A DNA stretch of 64,000 nt from NCBI RefSeq assembly GCF_001429245.1, contig NZ_LMJE01000007.1, positions 1,085,559 to 1,149,558 on the forward strand, read 5' to 3'. The position numbers were made by a program, and so were the translations under genes. Positions within the stretch are counted from its first letter, which is position 1; every line of letters starts with the position of its first letter. Below the pieces are notes generated by a model, which saw only the letters and a program-made list of their open reading frames with translations, was not told the DNA's origin and did no database searches. The stretch is from Rhizobium sp. Root274. Lineage in GTDB: Bacteria; Pseudomonadota; Alphaproteobacteria; Rhizobiales; Rhizobiaceae. Positions 1 through 9,825 of this stretch are shown here, piece after piece.

Positions 1-4
1 AACA

Positions 5-29
5 CGGGGCGGAGATAAGTCCCGCCCCG
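5..29 (-). terminator. GC-rich hairpin after iolE
   Basis: An 8-bp perfect inverted repeat (CGGGGCGG / CCGCCCCG) with a 9-nt loop lies just downstream of the iolE stop on the minus strand. No T-run can be seen before the window ends, so it may be a terminator or an intercistronic hairpin before a further iol gene. Confidence 0.4.
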
Positions 30-38
30 GCTTCAATA

Positions 39-932
39 TCAGATCAGGCCGGCATCCTTGGCAAAGCCCTTGAGCGATTTCAGGCCGAGGCTCTGATATT
101 CGAAGGGATTGCGCACATCCGGGTCCTGCTCGGCCTCGATGACGATCCAGCCTTCATAGCCATGCTCGGCCACGATCTTCAGTACCGGCGGGAAGTTCAC
201 GCCGCCTTCCGAGTCACCCGGCACGGTGAACACGCCGCGACGCACGCCTTCGAGGAAGGAGAGCTTCTCGTTCCGCACCTGATCAGCGATCACGGGACGA
301 ACATTCTTCGCGTGGATATGGCCGACGCGGTGCATGTATTTTTTCGCAACCGCTTCCGGATTGCCGCCGCCGAAATAGCAATGGCCGGTATCGAGCAGCA
401 GCTTGGCATGCGGACCAGTATGCTCCATCAGCTTGTCGATTTCGGCTTCGGTCTCGACGACGGTGCCCATGTGATGGTGATAGACCAGAGAGATGCCCTG
501 CGAAGCCGAGAATTCGGCCAGCGCCTCGACGCCGGCACCGAACTTGGCCCATTCCGCATCCGAAAGAACCGGACGGTCAGCGAGTGCCGTGTCATCGGCG
601 CCATGGATGGCGTTGGACGTTTCGCAGACGATGATGACCTTGCAACCCATGGCCTTGAGCACATCGAGGAAGGGCTGCATGGCGGCCTTTTCTTCCTCAA
701 TAGAGTTGGTCAGCAGGTTCAGCGAATGCCAGCCGGAGACGAATTTCAGGCCGCGCGGCTCAAGTACCGACTTCAATCCGGCTGGATCGGTCGGCAGCTT
801 ATGGCCCTTCTCGATGCCGTCGAAACCGATCTTGGCGGTCTCGTCCAGGCACTGTTCGAGGCTGATATGGGCGCCGAGGCGGCGGTCGTCATCATTCGAC
901 CAGGCGATCGGGTTGGTTCCGAAAAGGATCAT
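39..932 (-). CDS. iolE: myo-inosose-2 dehydratase IolE
   Basis: A 297-residue TIM-barrel protein of the xylose-isomerase-like family. It dehydrates 2-keto-myo-inositol (scyllo-inosose) to 3D-trihydroxy-cyclohexane-1,2-dione, the second step of inositol catabolism, in the cytoplasm. Visible family motifs are [10 protein letters not shown] mid-protein, [22 protein letters not shown] and the C-terminal [11 protein letters not shown], which carry the metal-binding His, Asp and Glu residues. Length fits the family. It starts 2 nt after the iolD stop, so the two are co-transcribed and probably translationally coupled. The order C-D-E matches rhizobial iol operons, where iolB usually follows. Confidence 0.95.
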   Translation of the reverse strand: MILFGTNPIAWSNDDDRRLGAHISLEQCLDETAKIGFDGIEKGHKLPTDPAGLKSVLEPRGLKFVSGWHSLNLLTNSIEEEKAAMQPFLDVLKAMGCKVIIVCETSNAIHGADDTALADRPVLSDAEWAKFGAGVEALAEFSASQGISLVYHHHMGTVVETEAEIDKLMEHTGPHAKLLLDTGHCYFGGGNPEAVAKKYMHRVGHIHAKNVRPVIADQVRNEKLSFLEGVRRGVFTVPGDSEGGVNFPPVLKIVAEHGYEGWIVIEAEQDPDVRNPFEYQSLGLKSLKGFAKDAGLI

Positions 933-934
933 GA

Positions 935-2755
935 TCAGGTTCTTTCCTTCAGAGCCGCTTCATAGGCAACGCGGGCTTGATTGACTTCAGCGCGGGCCGA
1001 GACTTCCGGCACCGCGACATCCCACCAGTAGCCGCCGGCTCCGGTGGTCGGATAAGGATCGGTATCGATGACGATCACTGTGGTCTCGGTCGCCGCGCGG
1101 GCGGCATCAAGCGCTGTTTCCAGCTCTGCTATCGACGAGACCTTGTGGGACCGCGCGCCCATCGACGCCGCGTGTGCGGCGAAGTCGATCGCCATCGGGC
1201 TGACATTGGTGTGGGCATAGAGATTGTTGAACTGCGCCCCGCCGGTGCCCATCTGCAGCCGGTTGATGCAGCCGTAACCTCGGTTGTCGGTGATGACGAC
1301 GGTAATCTTCGCGCCCATGCCAACGGCGGTTGCGAGTTCCGAATTCATCATCATGTAGGAGCCGTCGCCGACCATGACGATGACGTCACGATCCGGTTCC
1401 GCCATCTTGATGCCGAGACCACCGGCGATCTCGTAGCCCATGCAGGAGAAGCCGTATTCCATGTGATAGGAGAGCGGCAGCTTGGACTTCCACAGCTGGT
1501 GCAATTCCCCCGGCATGGTGCCGGCTGCGCACATGACGACGGTATTGTCGCGCGAGGCGCGCTGCACGGCACCGATCACCTGCATGTCGGTCGGCAGCGC
1601 ATTGCTGTCGACAGGCGCTGCCGTCACGGCATCCGCCTTGGCGAACCAGAACGCCTTGAGACCGGCATCCGGTGCGGCGAACTTGTGATCGCCGAGGGCG
1701 GCCGAAAGCTTTTCAAGGCCGATCTTGGCATCAGCCACCAGCGGGATCGCATCATGCTTGGCGCTGTCGTAAGGCTGCACATTGAGCGCCAGGATCTTGC
1801 GGTTGGGGTTCTTGAACAACGCCCAGGAACCGGTGGTGAAATCCTGAAATCGCGTGCCAACGCCGATGACCAGATCCGCTTTTTCGGAGACGACATTGGC
1901 GCTCTCGGCACCGGTCACACCGACAGGGCCGAAATTGAGCCCATGATCCCAGGCCAGTGCCGACTTGCCGGCCTGCGTCTCGACCACGGGGATCTGATGC
2001 TTCTCGACAAAGGCTTTCAGTGTGTCGGTGGCGCCCGAAAAATGTACGCCACCACCAGCGACGATCACGGGGTTCTTCGCCGCCTTCAGCGCCGCAACCG
2101 CCGCTTCGAACTCGACGACGTCAGGCTCCGGACGACGGAAGCGCCAGGTCTTCCTGGCAAAGAAGCCCTCAGGATAATCATAGGCCTCGGCCTGCACGTC
2201 CTGGCAGAAGGCAAGCGTGACCGGGCCGCAATCAGCGGGATCAGTCAGCGTCCGCATGGCGCGCGGAAGTGCCGTCAGCAGTTGTTCCGGCCGCATGATG
2301 CGGTCGAAGTAACGCGAGACAGGACGGAAGCAGTCGTTGGCCGACATCGTGCCGTCGCCGAAATCCTCGATCTGCTGCAAAACCGGATCCGGGCCGCGAT
2401 TGGCGAAAACGTCGCCGGGGATGAAGAGGACCGGCAGACGGTTGACATGGGCGAGCGCTGCCGCCGTCACCATGTTGAGCGCGCCGGGGCCGATGGACGA
2501 GGTTACCGCCATGGCGCGACGGCGACCGAGCTGCTTGGCATAGGCGATTGCTGCATGGGCCATCGATTGCTCGTTCTGGCCGCGATAGGTCGGCAACTCG
2601 TCGCGGATGCCGTAAAGCGCCTCGCCGATGCCGGCGACATTGCCGTGACCGAAGATCGCCCACATGCCGGCGATATAGGGAACGCCATCCTCGTTCAGCT
2701 GGTTGGCGAGGTAACGCACCATCGCCTGGGCGGCGGTCAGCCGGATCGTCTTCAT
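935..2755 (-). CDS. iolD: Trihydroxycyclohexane-1,2-dione hydrolase IolD
   Basis: A 606-residue ThDP-dependent enzyme of the acetolactate-synthase fold. It opens the inositol-derived ring to 5-deoxy-glucuronate. The ThDP motif is clear: [16 protein letters not shown] near residue 462, closed by DNRGYG. The N-terminal pyrimidine-binding domain carries the [12 protein letters not shown] stretch. The frame is open for 41 codons upstream, but the ATG at 2755 ([10 protein letters not shown]) is the right start: it overlaps the iolC stop as ATGA and gives the usual length. It sits between iolC and iolE in one operon. Confidence 0.95.
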   Translation of the reverse strand: MKTIRLTAAQAMVRYLANQLNEDGVPYIAGMWAIFGHGNVAGIGEALYGIRDELPTYRGQNEQSMAHAAIAYAKQLGRRRAMAVTSSIGPGALNMVTAAALAHVNRLPVLFIPGDVFANRGPDPVLQQIEDFGDGTMSANDCFRPVSRYFDRIMRPEQLLTALPRAMRTLTDPADCGPVTLAFCQDVQAEAYDYPEGFFARKTWRFRRPEPDVVEFEAAVAALKAAKNPVIVAGGGVHFSGATDTLKAFVEKHQIPVVETQAGKSALAWDHGLNFGPVGVTGAESANVVSEKADLVIGVGTRFQDFTTGSWALFKNPNRKILALNVQPYDSAKHDAIPLVADAKIGLEKLSAALGDHKFAAPDAGLKAFWFAKADAVTAAPVDSNALPTDMQVIGAVQRASRDNTVVMCAAGTMPGELHQLWKSKLPLSYHMEYGFSCMGYEIAGGLGIKMAEPDRDVIVMVGDGSYMMMNSELATAVGMGAKITVVITDNRGYGCINRLQMGTGGAQFNNLYAHTNVSPMAIDFAAHAASMGARSHKVSSIAELETALDAARAATETTVIVIDTDPYPTTGAGGYWWDVAVPEVSARAEVNQARVAYEAALKERT

Positions 2756-4680
2756 GCTTTTTCTCCCTTGGCGGAAACCGCCTTCTGCCGCGCGGCGTCC
2801 CAGATGGCGCAGAGGCTCTGGTAACGCGCGGCCATATCCTCCACGGCAGCGACATCGCTCAGCGAACCGGCGAGCCACTTGCGCGCGGCATCCCCGAAGA
2901 TCGTGCGACCGACGGCGAAACCCTTGACCAGATCGAAGCCGGCGGCAAGCTGGAAGCTCGCCTCCAGTTCGGCCTGCGGTGCATCGAGCCCCAGCACGAC
3001 GATGCCGCGCGTATAGGGATCATTGCGCTCGATCGCGTTGCAGGCATTCGCCCAGGACGCCACCGTCTTCATCGGCTCCAGCTTCCACCAGTCGGGGTAG
3101 ACGCCGATCTCGTAAAAACGCTGAATGATCTTAGCGGTGGTCTCCTCGTCGCAGGCCCCGACCTTGGAGGGGATAACCTCCAGCAGGAATTCGAGGCGAT
3201 TGCGGCGCGCCGCATGGAAGAGCCTGAGCACCGTCTGCTCCTGCACGACCTTCATCTCCGGCGTATCATCAGGATGATAGAAGGTGAGCACCTTCACAAC
3301 ATGATCGACCGGCCATTCGACCAGGCCGCCAAAATCCGGGCCGATCTCCGGCTCCAGCGTCAGCGGGCGCGAACCCGGCCACTCGACCGGACGACCGATC
3401 CACAACCCTGTGCCGGCGGCGCGGTAAAGCGCATCGCGTCCCAGGCGGCTATCGCAGAGCAGACCATAACCGGCTTTGCCATCGGAAACCTTGAGGGCGG
3501 CGTCGAGGCAAAGGTTCTTGAACGCGCCGATGCGATGTTCGGAGACGCTGGCTTCCTTGGCCATGGCTTCCAGCTGCATGCGATGATCGAAGGCGAAGAC
3601 CCGCATCGTCGACCAGTCACCCTTGCGGTTGGTCGACCAGTGCACCTGCTCGAGTGCCGCGTCTTTGCGCAGCGCCTTGTTCTGGATGCCAGTCTTGAAG
3701 AAATACTGCAGCTCTTCCCAGCTCGGATAGGCCGGCGTGCAGCCGTGACGCGAGACAGCAAAGGCGCCGCAGGCATTGGCAAATTTCAGTGAGGTGGGCC
3801 AGTCTTCGCCGGTCAGCCAGCCCTTGAGCAGGCCCGACATGAAGCCGTCGCCAGCGCCGAGAACATTGAAGACTTCGATGGGGAACCCCTCCCCGGTCTG
3901 CCCCTCATCCAGGCTGTCTGGAATGGCATCCTCAAAAACAACAGCGCCCATCGGCCCGCGCTTGCAAACCAGCGTGGCCGGCGAGACCTGGCGCACGGCG
4001 CGCAGAGCCTCGATCGTATCGGTGGAGCCACCGGCGATGTGGAACTCTTCTTCCGTCCCGACGATCAGGTTGAACAGATGCAGCGTCGACTGCAGCTTAC
4101 CCGTCACCTTCTCGGATTCCACGAAGCGGCTTTCGCCATCTCCATGGCCGGCCAGACCCCAAAGGTTCGGGCGGTAGTCGATATCGAGGGCTGTCAGCCC
4201 GCCAAATTCGCGCGAGATCGCCAGCGCCTTCAGCACCGCCTGTTCCGTGCGCGGGTTGGACAGATGCGTGCCAGTGACGCAGACGCAGCGCGCTTCGGCG
4301 ACGAAATCCGGATCGATATCGTCTTCCGACAGCGCCATGTCGGCGCAGTTCTCGCGGTAGAAGATCAGCGGAAACTGGTGTTCGTCGCGGATGCCGAGAA
4401 GGACGAGCGCGGTCAGCCGCTCCTTGTCGGTCTTCACGCCGCGCACATCGACGCCCTCGCGCACCAGCTGCTCACGGATGAAGCGGCCCATATGCTCGTC
4501 GCCAACGCGGGTGATCAGTGCCGATTTCAGCCCGAGCCGCGCGGTGCCCGCCGCGATATTGGTCGGCGACCCCCCGATATATTTGTTGAAGGAGGCCATG
4601 TCCTCCAGCCGACCGCCGACCTGGGCCCCGTAAAGGTCCACGGACGAGCGGCCGATCGTGATCAGATCGAGCGAAGCCAA
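2752..4680 (-). CDS. iolC: IolC: 5-dehydro-2-deoxygluconokinase fused to a DUF2090 aldolase-like domain
   Basis: 642 residues in two parts. Residues 1 to about 320 are a PfkB-family kinase (N-terminal ITIGRSSVDLYG and GGSPTNIAAG, catalytic VLGAGDGFMSGLL near 275). It phosphorylates 5-dehydro-2-deoxy-gluconate. Residues about 330-640 are DUF2090, proposed to cleave the phosphorylated product to DHAP and malonate semialdehyde in place of a separate IolJ aldolase. No ATG sits at the domain start. A TTG at 4680 is preceded by GGAGG at 5-nt spacing, and translation from it gives LASLDLITIGRSS, so TTG is chosen over the ATG 54 nt upstream. The stop overlaps the iolD start. Confidence 0.93.
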   Translation of the reverse strand: MASLDLITIGRSSVDLYGAQVGGRLEDMASFNKYIGGSPTNIAAGTARLGLKSALITRVGDEHMGRFIREQLVREGVDVRGVKTDKERLTALVLLGIRDEHQFPLIFYRENCADMALSEDDIDPDFVAEARCVCVTGTHLSNPRTEQAVLKALAISREFGGLTALDIDYRPNLWGLAGHGDGESRFVESEKVTGKLQSTLHLFNLIVGTEEEFHIAGGSTDTIEALRAVRQVSPATLVCKRGPMGAVVFEDAIPDSLDEGQTGEGFPIEVFNVLGAGDGFMSGLLKGWLTGEDWPTSLKFANACGAFAVSRHGCTPAYPSWEELQYFFKTGIQNKALRKDAALEQVHWSTNRKGDWSTMRVFAFDHRMQLEAMAKEASVSEHRIGAFKNLCLDAALKVSDGKAGYGLLCDSRLGRDALYRAAGTGLWIGRPVEWPGSRPLTLEPEIGPDFGGLVEWPVDHVVKVLTFYHPDDTPEMKVVQEQTVLRLFHAARRNRLEFLLEVIPSKVGACDEETTAKIIQRFYEIGVYPDWWKLEPMKTVASWANACNAIERNDPYTRGIVVLGLDAPQAELEASFQLAAGFDLVKGFAVGRTIFGDAARKWLAGSLSDVAAVEDMAARYQSLCAIWDAARQKAVSAKGEKA

Positions 4681-4726
4681 ATTGTCCTCCCTGCTGCGGG
4701 ATCTATCTGCCCCGCTCTCCACCGAC

Positions 4727-4788
4727 CATTCCATGGAATGGAACGGCCATTCTTCAAAATGGACTATAAATTCTATTTTTCAGAATTT
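4727..4788. promoter_or_regulatory. iolC promoter region with IolR-like operator and inverted repeats
   Basis: The gap between iolR and iolC holds three symmetric elements. There is a perfect 14-bp palindrome CATTCCATGGAATG (4727-4740). A GGAA-N6-TTCT element (4740-4753) is one base from the GGAA-N6-TTCC motif reported for rhizobial IolR. An AAATTCT-N7-AGAATTT inverted repeat lies at 4768-4788. Their position 45-110 nt upstream of the iolC TTG suits repression by IolR. The operator assignment is inferred from motif recall. Confidence 0.55.
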
Positions 4789-4800
4789 CAATACGGACAT

Positions 4801-5619
4801 TCAATCTTCCTGCCGCGCCGTTCCCACGGCAACGGATAGAGTGATGGCGAGACAAAGCGTCGCGGAGAGTGACCGGAAGGCACCGAAATCCACTTCAGAG
4901 ACCGACAGCAAAGTGGCGTTCATCCGGCGCAGCGGGCTGACGACCGTATCAGTGACGGCAACCACCGGAATGCCCCTGCCCGCCACGTCTTCGACAAGAT
5001 CCAGCGTCTCCGAGGAATACGGCGAAAAGGTCACGGCCAGCAGCGCATCGCCCTCGCGGATGGCGTGATGATTGTCGAGCCGCCCAACCACGCTGTGCAG
5101 CATGGCCGGCACACCCATCTTTTCAAACGCATAGGCCATGTAGCTCGCCACCGGAAAGCTCCGACGCAGGCCAATGATATGGATCATCCGCGCCTTGGAC
5201 AGCAGCGCAACAGCCGCCTCAAGCGCCTGGGGATCAACGGTTTTTACAACATTTTCCAGCGACATGCGGCCGGCCTCGACGAATTCGGCCAGAAGCGCCG
5301 AGGGTGCGCCCTCCTGCATCTCGCGCAGGTGCTGCAGCCGCGTCGAATAATCCGGCCAACCGCCGACGAAGCTCTCGCGAAAGAGCTTCTGCATCTCGGA
5401 AAAACCGGTGAAACCCATGATTTGGCAGAAGCGCATGAAGGCCGAAGGCTGCACGCCTGCCCCTTCCGCCATCTCGGCCACGGTGGAAACGGCGATGCGG
5501 TCCTTATTGGCCGCGACATAGTCGGCGCACTGTTTCAGACGCTTCGGCAGCGTGCTCGATACCTCCAGCAGCCGGTCCTCGAAGGCCTTGATCGTCTGTG
5601 GCCCGATACTCTCGTTCAT
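4801..5619 (-). CDS. iolR: RpiR-family repressor of inositol catabolism, IolR
   Basis: 272 residues. An N-terminal HTH_6 domain (TVAEMAEGAGVQPSAFMRFC) is followed by a C-terminal SIS sugar-phosphate-binding domain (HIIGLRRSFPVASYMAYAF, then AVTFSPYSSETLDLV). In rhizobia IolR represses iol genes until an inositol intermediate relieves it. Its position between iolC and idhA, with IolR-like boxes on both sides, supports the name. The ATG at 5619 (MNESIGPQ) is chosen because it gives the family N-terminus and follows a G-rich stretch. An ATG at 5652 and a GTG at 5664 are in frame but lack a ribosome site. Confidence 0.88.
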   Translation of the reverse strand: MNESIGPQTIKAFEDRLLEVSSTLPKRLKQCADYVAANKDRIAVSTVAEMAEGAGVQPSAFMRFCQIMGFTGFSEMQKLFRESFVGGWPDYSTRLQHLREMQEGAPSALLAEFVEAGRMSLENVVKTVDPQALEAAVALLSKARMIHIIGLRRSFPVASYMAYAFEKMGVPAMLHSVVGRLDNHHAIREGDALLAVTFSPYSSETLDLVEDVAGRGIPVVAVTDTVVSPLRRMNATLLSVSEVDFGAFRSLSATLCLAITLSVAVGTARQED

Positions 5620-5677
5620 CCCGCCCCCGTTTGCCTGAACTCCGCTTGACATGAACAGTGTCACGATCTAGCAAAAT

Positions 5678-5691
5678 AGAACATATATTCC
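5678..5691. promoter_or_regulatory. IolR-like box between iolR and idhA
   Basis: AGAACATATATTCC reads on the minus strand as GGAA-N6-TTCT, one mismatch from the GGAA-N6-TTCC motif recalled for IolR of Sinorhizobium. It lies about 60 nt before the iolR start and 116 nt before idhA, so it could serve autoregulation and idhA control. Confidence 0.5.
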
Positions 5692-5807
5692 AAATCGTCA
5701 CATTTGCCAGCGCGAAATGGAACAGAGACAGGGCGCTTCCCGCGAGCGCCTAACAACACAACAATCGCCTAGTCTACGAATAGGGCCGGGCACAGGGAGG
5801 AATGATC

Positions 5808-6803
5808 ATGGTCACGAGACTGGCCCTTCTGGGCGCCGGCCGCATCGGCAAGGTTCACGCGAAAGCCATTGCCGAAGACAAGCGCGCCAAGCTGGTCGCC
5901 GTTGCAGACGCCTTTGCAGACGCTGCCAACGCCATTGCGGCCCAGACCGGCTGCGCGGTGAAGACGATCGAGGAGATCGAGGCCGACAAGGACATCGACG
6001 CCGTCATCATCTGCACGCCGACCAACACCCATGCCGACCTGATCGAGCGCTTCGCCAAGGCCGGCAAGGCGATCTTCTGCGAAAAGCCGATCGATCTCGA
6101 CGTTGCCCGCGCCAAGGCCTGCCTCGAAACTGTGCGCGCCGTCGGCGGCAAGGTCATGCTCGGCTTCAACCGTCGCTTCGACCCGCATTTCCGGGCCGTG
6201 CGCAAGGAAATCGACAAGGGCTCGATCGGCAAGGTCGAAATGGTCACGATCACCAGCCGCGACCCGGGCGCACCGCCGGCCGAATACATCAAGGTGTCCG
6301 GCGGCATCTTCCGCGACATGACCATCCATGACTTCGACATGGCCCGCTTCCTGCTCGGCGAAGAAATCGAAACGGTCCAGGCCTCGGCCTCCGTTCTCGT
6401 CGATCCCAAGATCGGCGAACTCGGCGACTATGACAGCGCGTCGCTGATCCTGACGACGAAGAGCGGCCGCCAGGCAATCATCTCCAACTCGCGCCGCGCA
6501 TCCTATGGCTATGATCAGCGCATCGAAGTGCATGGCTCGCTGGGATCTGTTTCTGCTGAAAACCAGCGCCCGGTCTCGATCGAAGTCGCCAACAAGGACG
6601 GCTATACCCGCCCGCCGCTGCACGATTTCTTCATGACCCGTTACACGGCAGCCTATGCCGCCGAAATCTCCGCCTTCATCGACGCGCTCGACAATGACAC
6701 GCCGATGGCACCCTCGGCCGAAGACGGCCTGATCGCGCTGGCGCTGGCTGACGCTGCCGTCAAGTCGGCCAAGGACAAGTCGGCCGTCACAGTCAGCTAC
6801 TAA
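5808..6803 (+). CDS. idhA: Inositol 2-dehydrogenase IdhA/IolG
   Basis: 331 residues, Gfo/Idh/MocA family. It oxidises myo-inositol to 2-keto-myo-inositol with NAD+, the first step of the pathway. The Rossmann motif LGAGRIGKVHAKAIA is at the N-terminus, and the conserved EKP (CEKPIDLDVARAK) and GGIFRDMTIHDFDMARFL stretches carry the catalytic Lys, Asp and His. The ATG at 5808 stands 7 nt after AGGGAGG. The ATG at 5802 is only 1 nt from it and is less likely. The gene diverges from iolR, away from the iolCDE operon, as in Sinorhizobium and Agrobacterium. Confidence 0.94.
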   Translation: MVTRLALLGAGRIGKVHAKAIAEDKRAKLVAVADAFADAANAIAAQTGCAVKTIEEIEADKDIDAVIICTPTNTHADLIERFAKAGKAIFCEKPIDLDVARAKACLETVRAVGGKVMLGFNRRFDPHFRAVRKEIDKGSIGKVEMVTITSRDPGAPPAEYIKVSGGIFRDMTIHDFDMARFLLGEEIETVQASASVLVDPKIGELGDYDSASLILTTKSGRQAIISNSRRASYGYDQRIEVHGSLGSVSAENQRPVSIEVANKDGYTRPPLHDFFMTRYTAAYAAEISAFIDALDNDTPMAPSAEDGLIALALADAAVKSAKDKSAVTVSY

Positions 6804-6841
6804 GCCGACGTTTTTGCGGGGTTGCAAAATCCCGCACATGG

Positions 6842-6880
6842 AAGTGCCGCCCGAACCTCCTCGGGCGGCACTTTCGTTTA
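6842..6880 (+). terminator. Terminator after idhA
   Basis: A perfect 13-bp stem (6842-6854 with 6861-6873), 6-nt loop, then TCGTTT. It lies between the convergent idhA and thuB stops. Confidence 0.85.
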
Positions 6881-6893
6881 TAGAGTAAAGATC

Positions 6894-7949
6894 TCAGACA
6901 GCGAGTTCCCGCCGCTCCACTTCCGTCAGCATGGCGAGATCGAGGATCTTCTGCAGGTTGGCCGCATGCCGAAAGCTCGGCTCCTGGGTATAGCCGGACT
7001 GGATGGCGGCGATGAACTTCTGATAGTTTGTCTGCACCGGGTCCACCTCGATATCCCGCCAGACCGCCTTTTCGACATCCTCCTGCAGGCAGGCCCTGAG
7101 CCGCGACCCGTCGAGACGGTGGATGACCTCTAGCGCGCCCTTGTCTCCGTGCACCCTGAGCCGAAGCTCATTCAGATGCCCCGTCGCCCAGCGGCTCGCA
7201 TGGATGACACCCATGGCCCCATTGGTGAACTCAGCCGTCATGGTGAAGCTGTCGTTCGCATCGAGATCATATTCGCCGATCTTGTTGCCCGGCGCCTTCT
7301 CGAAAGCTTTCATCCGGGCAAAGACATGGTCGATCTCGGTGACCGCGCCATAACCGACAAAGTCGAGAATATGGATGCCGACATCGCCGAGCACGCCGTT
7401 CGACCCGTGCTTGGTCGACAGCCGCCACAGCCACTGGCTCTCGGTCGCCCAGTCGCCCCAGGCTTTTGAGACGAGCCAGCTCTGCAGATAGGAGGCCTCA
7501 ATGTGGCGCACCTTGCCGATCTCGCCGGCTAGAACCATCTGCCGGGCCTTTTGCACCTGCGCCACATTGCGGTAGGTGAGGTTGACCATATTGACGAGGC
7601 CAGAAGCTTCCGCCGCCGTCGCCATCTCATCGGCTTTCGCGTAACTCTCAGCGAGCGGCTTTTCGCACATCACGTGCTTTCCGGCCGCCAGGAGCTGCAA
7701 TGTAGTCGCATAATGGATACGGTCGGGCGTCACATTGGTGACGGCGTCGAACTCACCCCAAGCGATCGCCTCTTCAAGACTCGTGAACGTGTTGGGAATG
7801 TCATGCCGGGCGGCGAAGGCGCGAACCTTCGCCAGATCGACATCGACGGCTGCAACGAGCTGAACGTCGGTGATGGTGGAAAAGTTCATGGCATGGGTAT
7901 TGGCCATGCCGCCGGTGCCGAGCACCAGAAGACGGATGGGACTGCTCAT
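6894..7949 (-). CDS. thuB: ThuB: disaccharide 3-dehydrogenase, Gfo/Idh/MocA family
   Basis: 351 residues with an N-terminal Rossmann fold ([15 protein letters not shown]), [14 protein letters not shown] around residue 95 and a C-terminal GFO_IDH_MocA domain with [14 protein letters not shown]. In rhizobial thu operons ThuB works with ThuA to turn imported trehalose, maltitol or sucrose isomers into 3-keto derivatives in the cytoplasm. The start overlaps the thuA stop (ATGA), making it the last gene of the thuEFGKAB set. Family assignment is certain. The substrate is inferred from gene order. Confidence 0.88.
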   Translation of the reverse strand: MSSPIRLLVLGTGGMANTHAMNFSTITDVQLVAAVDVDLAKVRAFAARHDIPNTFTSLEEAIAWGEFDAVTNVTPDRIHYATTLQLLAAGKHVMCEKPLAESYAKADEMATAAEASGLVNMVNLTYRNVAQVQKARQMVLAGEIGKVRHIEASYLQSWLVSKAWGDWATESQWLWRLSTKHGSNGVLGDVGIHILDFVGYGAVTEIDHVFARMKAFEKAPGNKIGEYDLDANDSFTMTAEFTNGAMGVIHASRWATGHLNELRLRVHGDKGALEVIHRLDGSRLRACLQEDVEKAVWRDIEVDPVQTNYQKFIAAIQSGYTQEPSFRHAANLQKILDLAMLTEVERRELAV

Positions 7950-8731
7950 TTGTAGCCTTCCTCGCCGGCCTGGTGCAGACGCGGACCGCGCTCGGTGATC
8001 GGCTCAAGCGCCTTTTCAACCGGCACATTCGGAGCGTCGTGGACAGCACCGTAACGCGGCATGGGGTTATAGGCCCATTTCACGCCGTTGCGGATGACCT
8101 GCTGCACGGTCGCGTCATGATAGGTCGGATAGGTTTCGTGGCCCGGTCGGAAGTAGAAGATGTTGCCCGCACCACGCTTCCAGGTCAGGCCCGAGCGAAA
8201 AATCTCGCCGCCTGCAAACCAGGAGATGAAGACGGTTTCGAGCGGCTCGGGAACCGAGAAGAACTCGCCGTACATTTCCTCGTTTTCGAGCACGAAATTC
8301 TCCGGAATGCCGGCGGCGATCGGGTGGCCGGGATTGACCGTCCAGATGCGCTCGCGCTCCCCCGCTTCACGCCATTTGAGCGCGCAGGGCGTGCCCATCA
8401 GCCGCTTGAACGGCTTGGCAAAATGCCCGGAATGCAGGACCAGAAGCCCCATTCCTTGCCATACCCGCTTGGCGACCCGCTCGACGATCTCGTCGGACAC
8501 TTCGCCATGCGCCTTATGGCCCCACCAGACGAGCACGTCCGTCTCGGCCAGCCGCTCGACTGAGAGGCCGTGCTCCGGCTCCTGCAGGGTCGCGGTGGTA
8601 GCCTCGATCTCGCTGTCGGTGTTGAGGGCTGCGGCAATGGTGGAATGCATGCCGTCGGGATAGATCCCACGGACAATCGCATTTTCCCGTTCGTGGACGT
8701 TCTCACCCCAGACAACCGTTCTGATCGTCAT
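7946..8731 (-). CDS. thuA: ThuA: trehalose-utilisation protein
   Basis: 261 residues, ThuA family (class I glutamine-amidotransferase-like fold). Visible signatures are [14 protein letters not shown], the [18 protein letters not shown] segment typical of ThuA, and [15 protein letters not shown] near the C-terminus. It takes part with ThuB in 3-keto-disaccharide metabolism. The exact chemistry is not shown by sequence. The ATG at 8731 ([11 protein letters not shown]) follows a GGAG ribosome site. The ATG 33 nt upstream gives an N-terminus absent from the family. It lies 57 nt after thuK. Confidence 0.9.
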   Translation of the reverse strand: MTIRTVVWGENVHERENAIVRGIYPDGMHSTIAAALNTDSEIEATTATLQEPEHGLSVERLAETDVLVWWGHKAHGEVSDEIVERVAKRVWQGMGLLVLHSGHFAKPFKRLMGTPCALKWREAGERERIWTVNPGHPIAAGIPENFVLENEEMYGEFFSVPEPLETVFISWFAGGEIFRSGLTWKRGAGNIFYFRPGHETYPTYHDATVQQVIRNGVKWAYNPMPRYGAVHDAPNVPVEKALEPITERGPRLHQAGEEGYK

Positions 8732-8788
8732 CTGACTTCTCCTTGGGTCTCGGCCCTCCGCCATGGAGGACCGTATTTCATCATGGCG

Positions 8789-9814
8789 CTAAGCGGCGCC
8801 TTTCATCAGGCCGCGGCCGATGGCGCGGCCATCGCGGTCGAAACGGTGCAGTTCGTGCTCAACAGGCGAGAGAGCCACGGTTTCGCCGGGCTTCAGCGTC
8901 GCCGTTCCCTCCTGCCGCACAACGATCGGCTCGGACGTGCCGATGTCGACATAGACATAGCTGTCCGATCCGAGCATTTCGGAATGCACGACAGAACCCC
9001 GCCAGCGCCCATCTTGTTCAATCGAAAGATGTTCGGCGCGGATCCCGATGGTATGGGCGCCCAATTCGTCCGAAAAGCGCCCGTCGAGGAAATTCATCTT
9101 CGGTGAGCCGATGAAGCCGGCGACGAAGAGCGAATTCGGGCTCTCATAAAGCTCGAGCGGCGTACCCACCTGCTCGACCACGCCGTCACGCAAGACGCAG
9201 ATCCGGTCGGCCAGCGTCATGGCTTCCACCTGGTCATGGGTCACGTAGATCATCGTCGTGTTGTGCATGCTGCGGTGAAGCTTGGCGATTTCGAGACGGG
9301 TGGCAACGCGCAGGGCGGCGTCGAGATTGGAGAGTGGTTCATCGAACAGAAACACGCGAGGATCGCGAACGATGGCGCGACCGATCGCCACACGCTGGCG
9401 CTGGCCACCCGAAAGCTGCCGGGGCAGCCGCTCCAGATAGGGGGTGAGCTGCAGCATCTCGGCCGCCTCCCGCACCCTTCGGTCCCGCTCCGCCTTGTCC
9501 TGGCCGGCAAGCTTCATGCCGAAGGCCATGTTGTTGAACACGGTCATATGCGGATAGAGCGCATAGGACTGGAACACCATGGCAATGCCGCGCTTGGCCG
9601 GCGGCAACTGGTTCATCACCTCGCCGTCGAAGGCGAGTGTGCCAGACGAGATGTCTTCCAGGCCCGCGATAAGGCGCAAAAGCGTGGACTTGCCGCAGCC
9701 GGACGGGCCGACAAAGACCATGAACTCGCCGGAGCGGATTTCCATGTCGACGCCTTTGATGACCTCAAGCGCTCCGAAGGATTTGCGGATATTGGAAAGC
9801 TGGATTTGGGCCAT
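8789..9814 (-). CDS. thuK: ThuK: ATP-binding subunit of the trehalose/maltitol ABC importer
   Basis: 341 residues, MalK/UgpC subfamily. Walker A GPSGCGKST, Q-loop VFQSYALYPHMTV, signature LSGGQRQRVAIGRA, Walker B VFLFDEPLSNLDA and the H-loop YVTHDQ are all intact. A C-terminal TOBE-type domain (IGIRAEHL onward) follows. The frame is open far upstream through thuG in another phase. The ATG at 9814 is chosen because GGAGG precedes it and MAQIQLSNIRKSFG is the family N-terminus. It follows thuG by 11 nt. Confidence 0.93.
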   Translation of the reverse strand: MAQIQLSNIRKSFGALEVIKGVDMEIRSGEFMVFVGPSGCGKSTLLRLIAGLEDISSGTLAFDGEVMNQLPPAKRGIAMVFQSYALYPHMTVFNNMAFGMKLAGQDKAERDRRVREAAEMLQLTPYLERLPRQLSGGQRQRVAIGRAIVRDPRVFLFDEPLSNLDAALRVATRLEIAKLHRSMHNTTMIYVTHDQVEAMTLADRICVLRDGVVEQVGTPLELYESPNSLFVAGFIGSPKMNFLDGRFSDELGAHTIGIRAEHLSIEQDGRWRGSVVHSEMLGSDSYVYVDIGTSEPIVVRQEGTATLKPGETVALSPVEHELHRFDRDGRAIGRGLMKGAA

Positions 9815-9825
9815 GGGTGATCCTC

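Noticed and set aside
977..2824. Long open frame antisense to iolD (615 codons)
   Set aside because: It lies wholly opposite iolD, is His/Arg-rich without any domain, and reflects the GC-rich codon use of the true gene.
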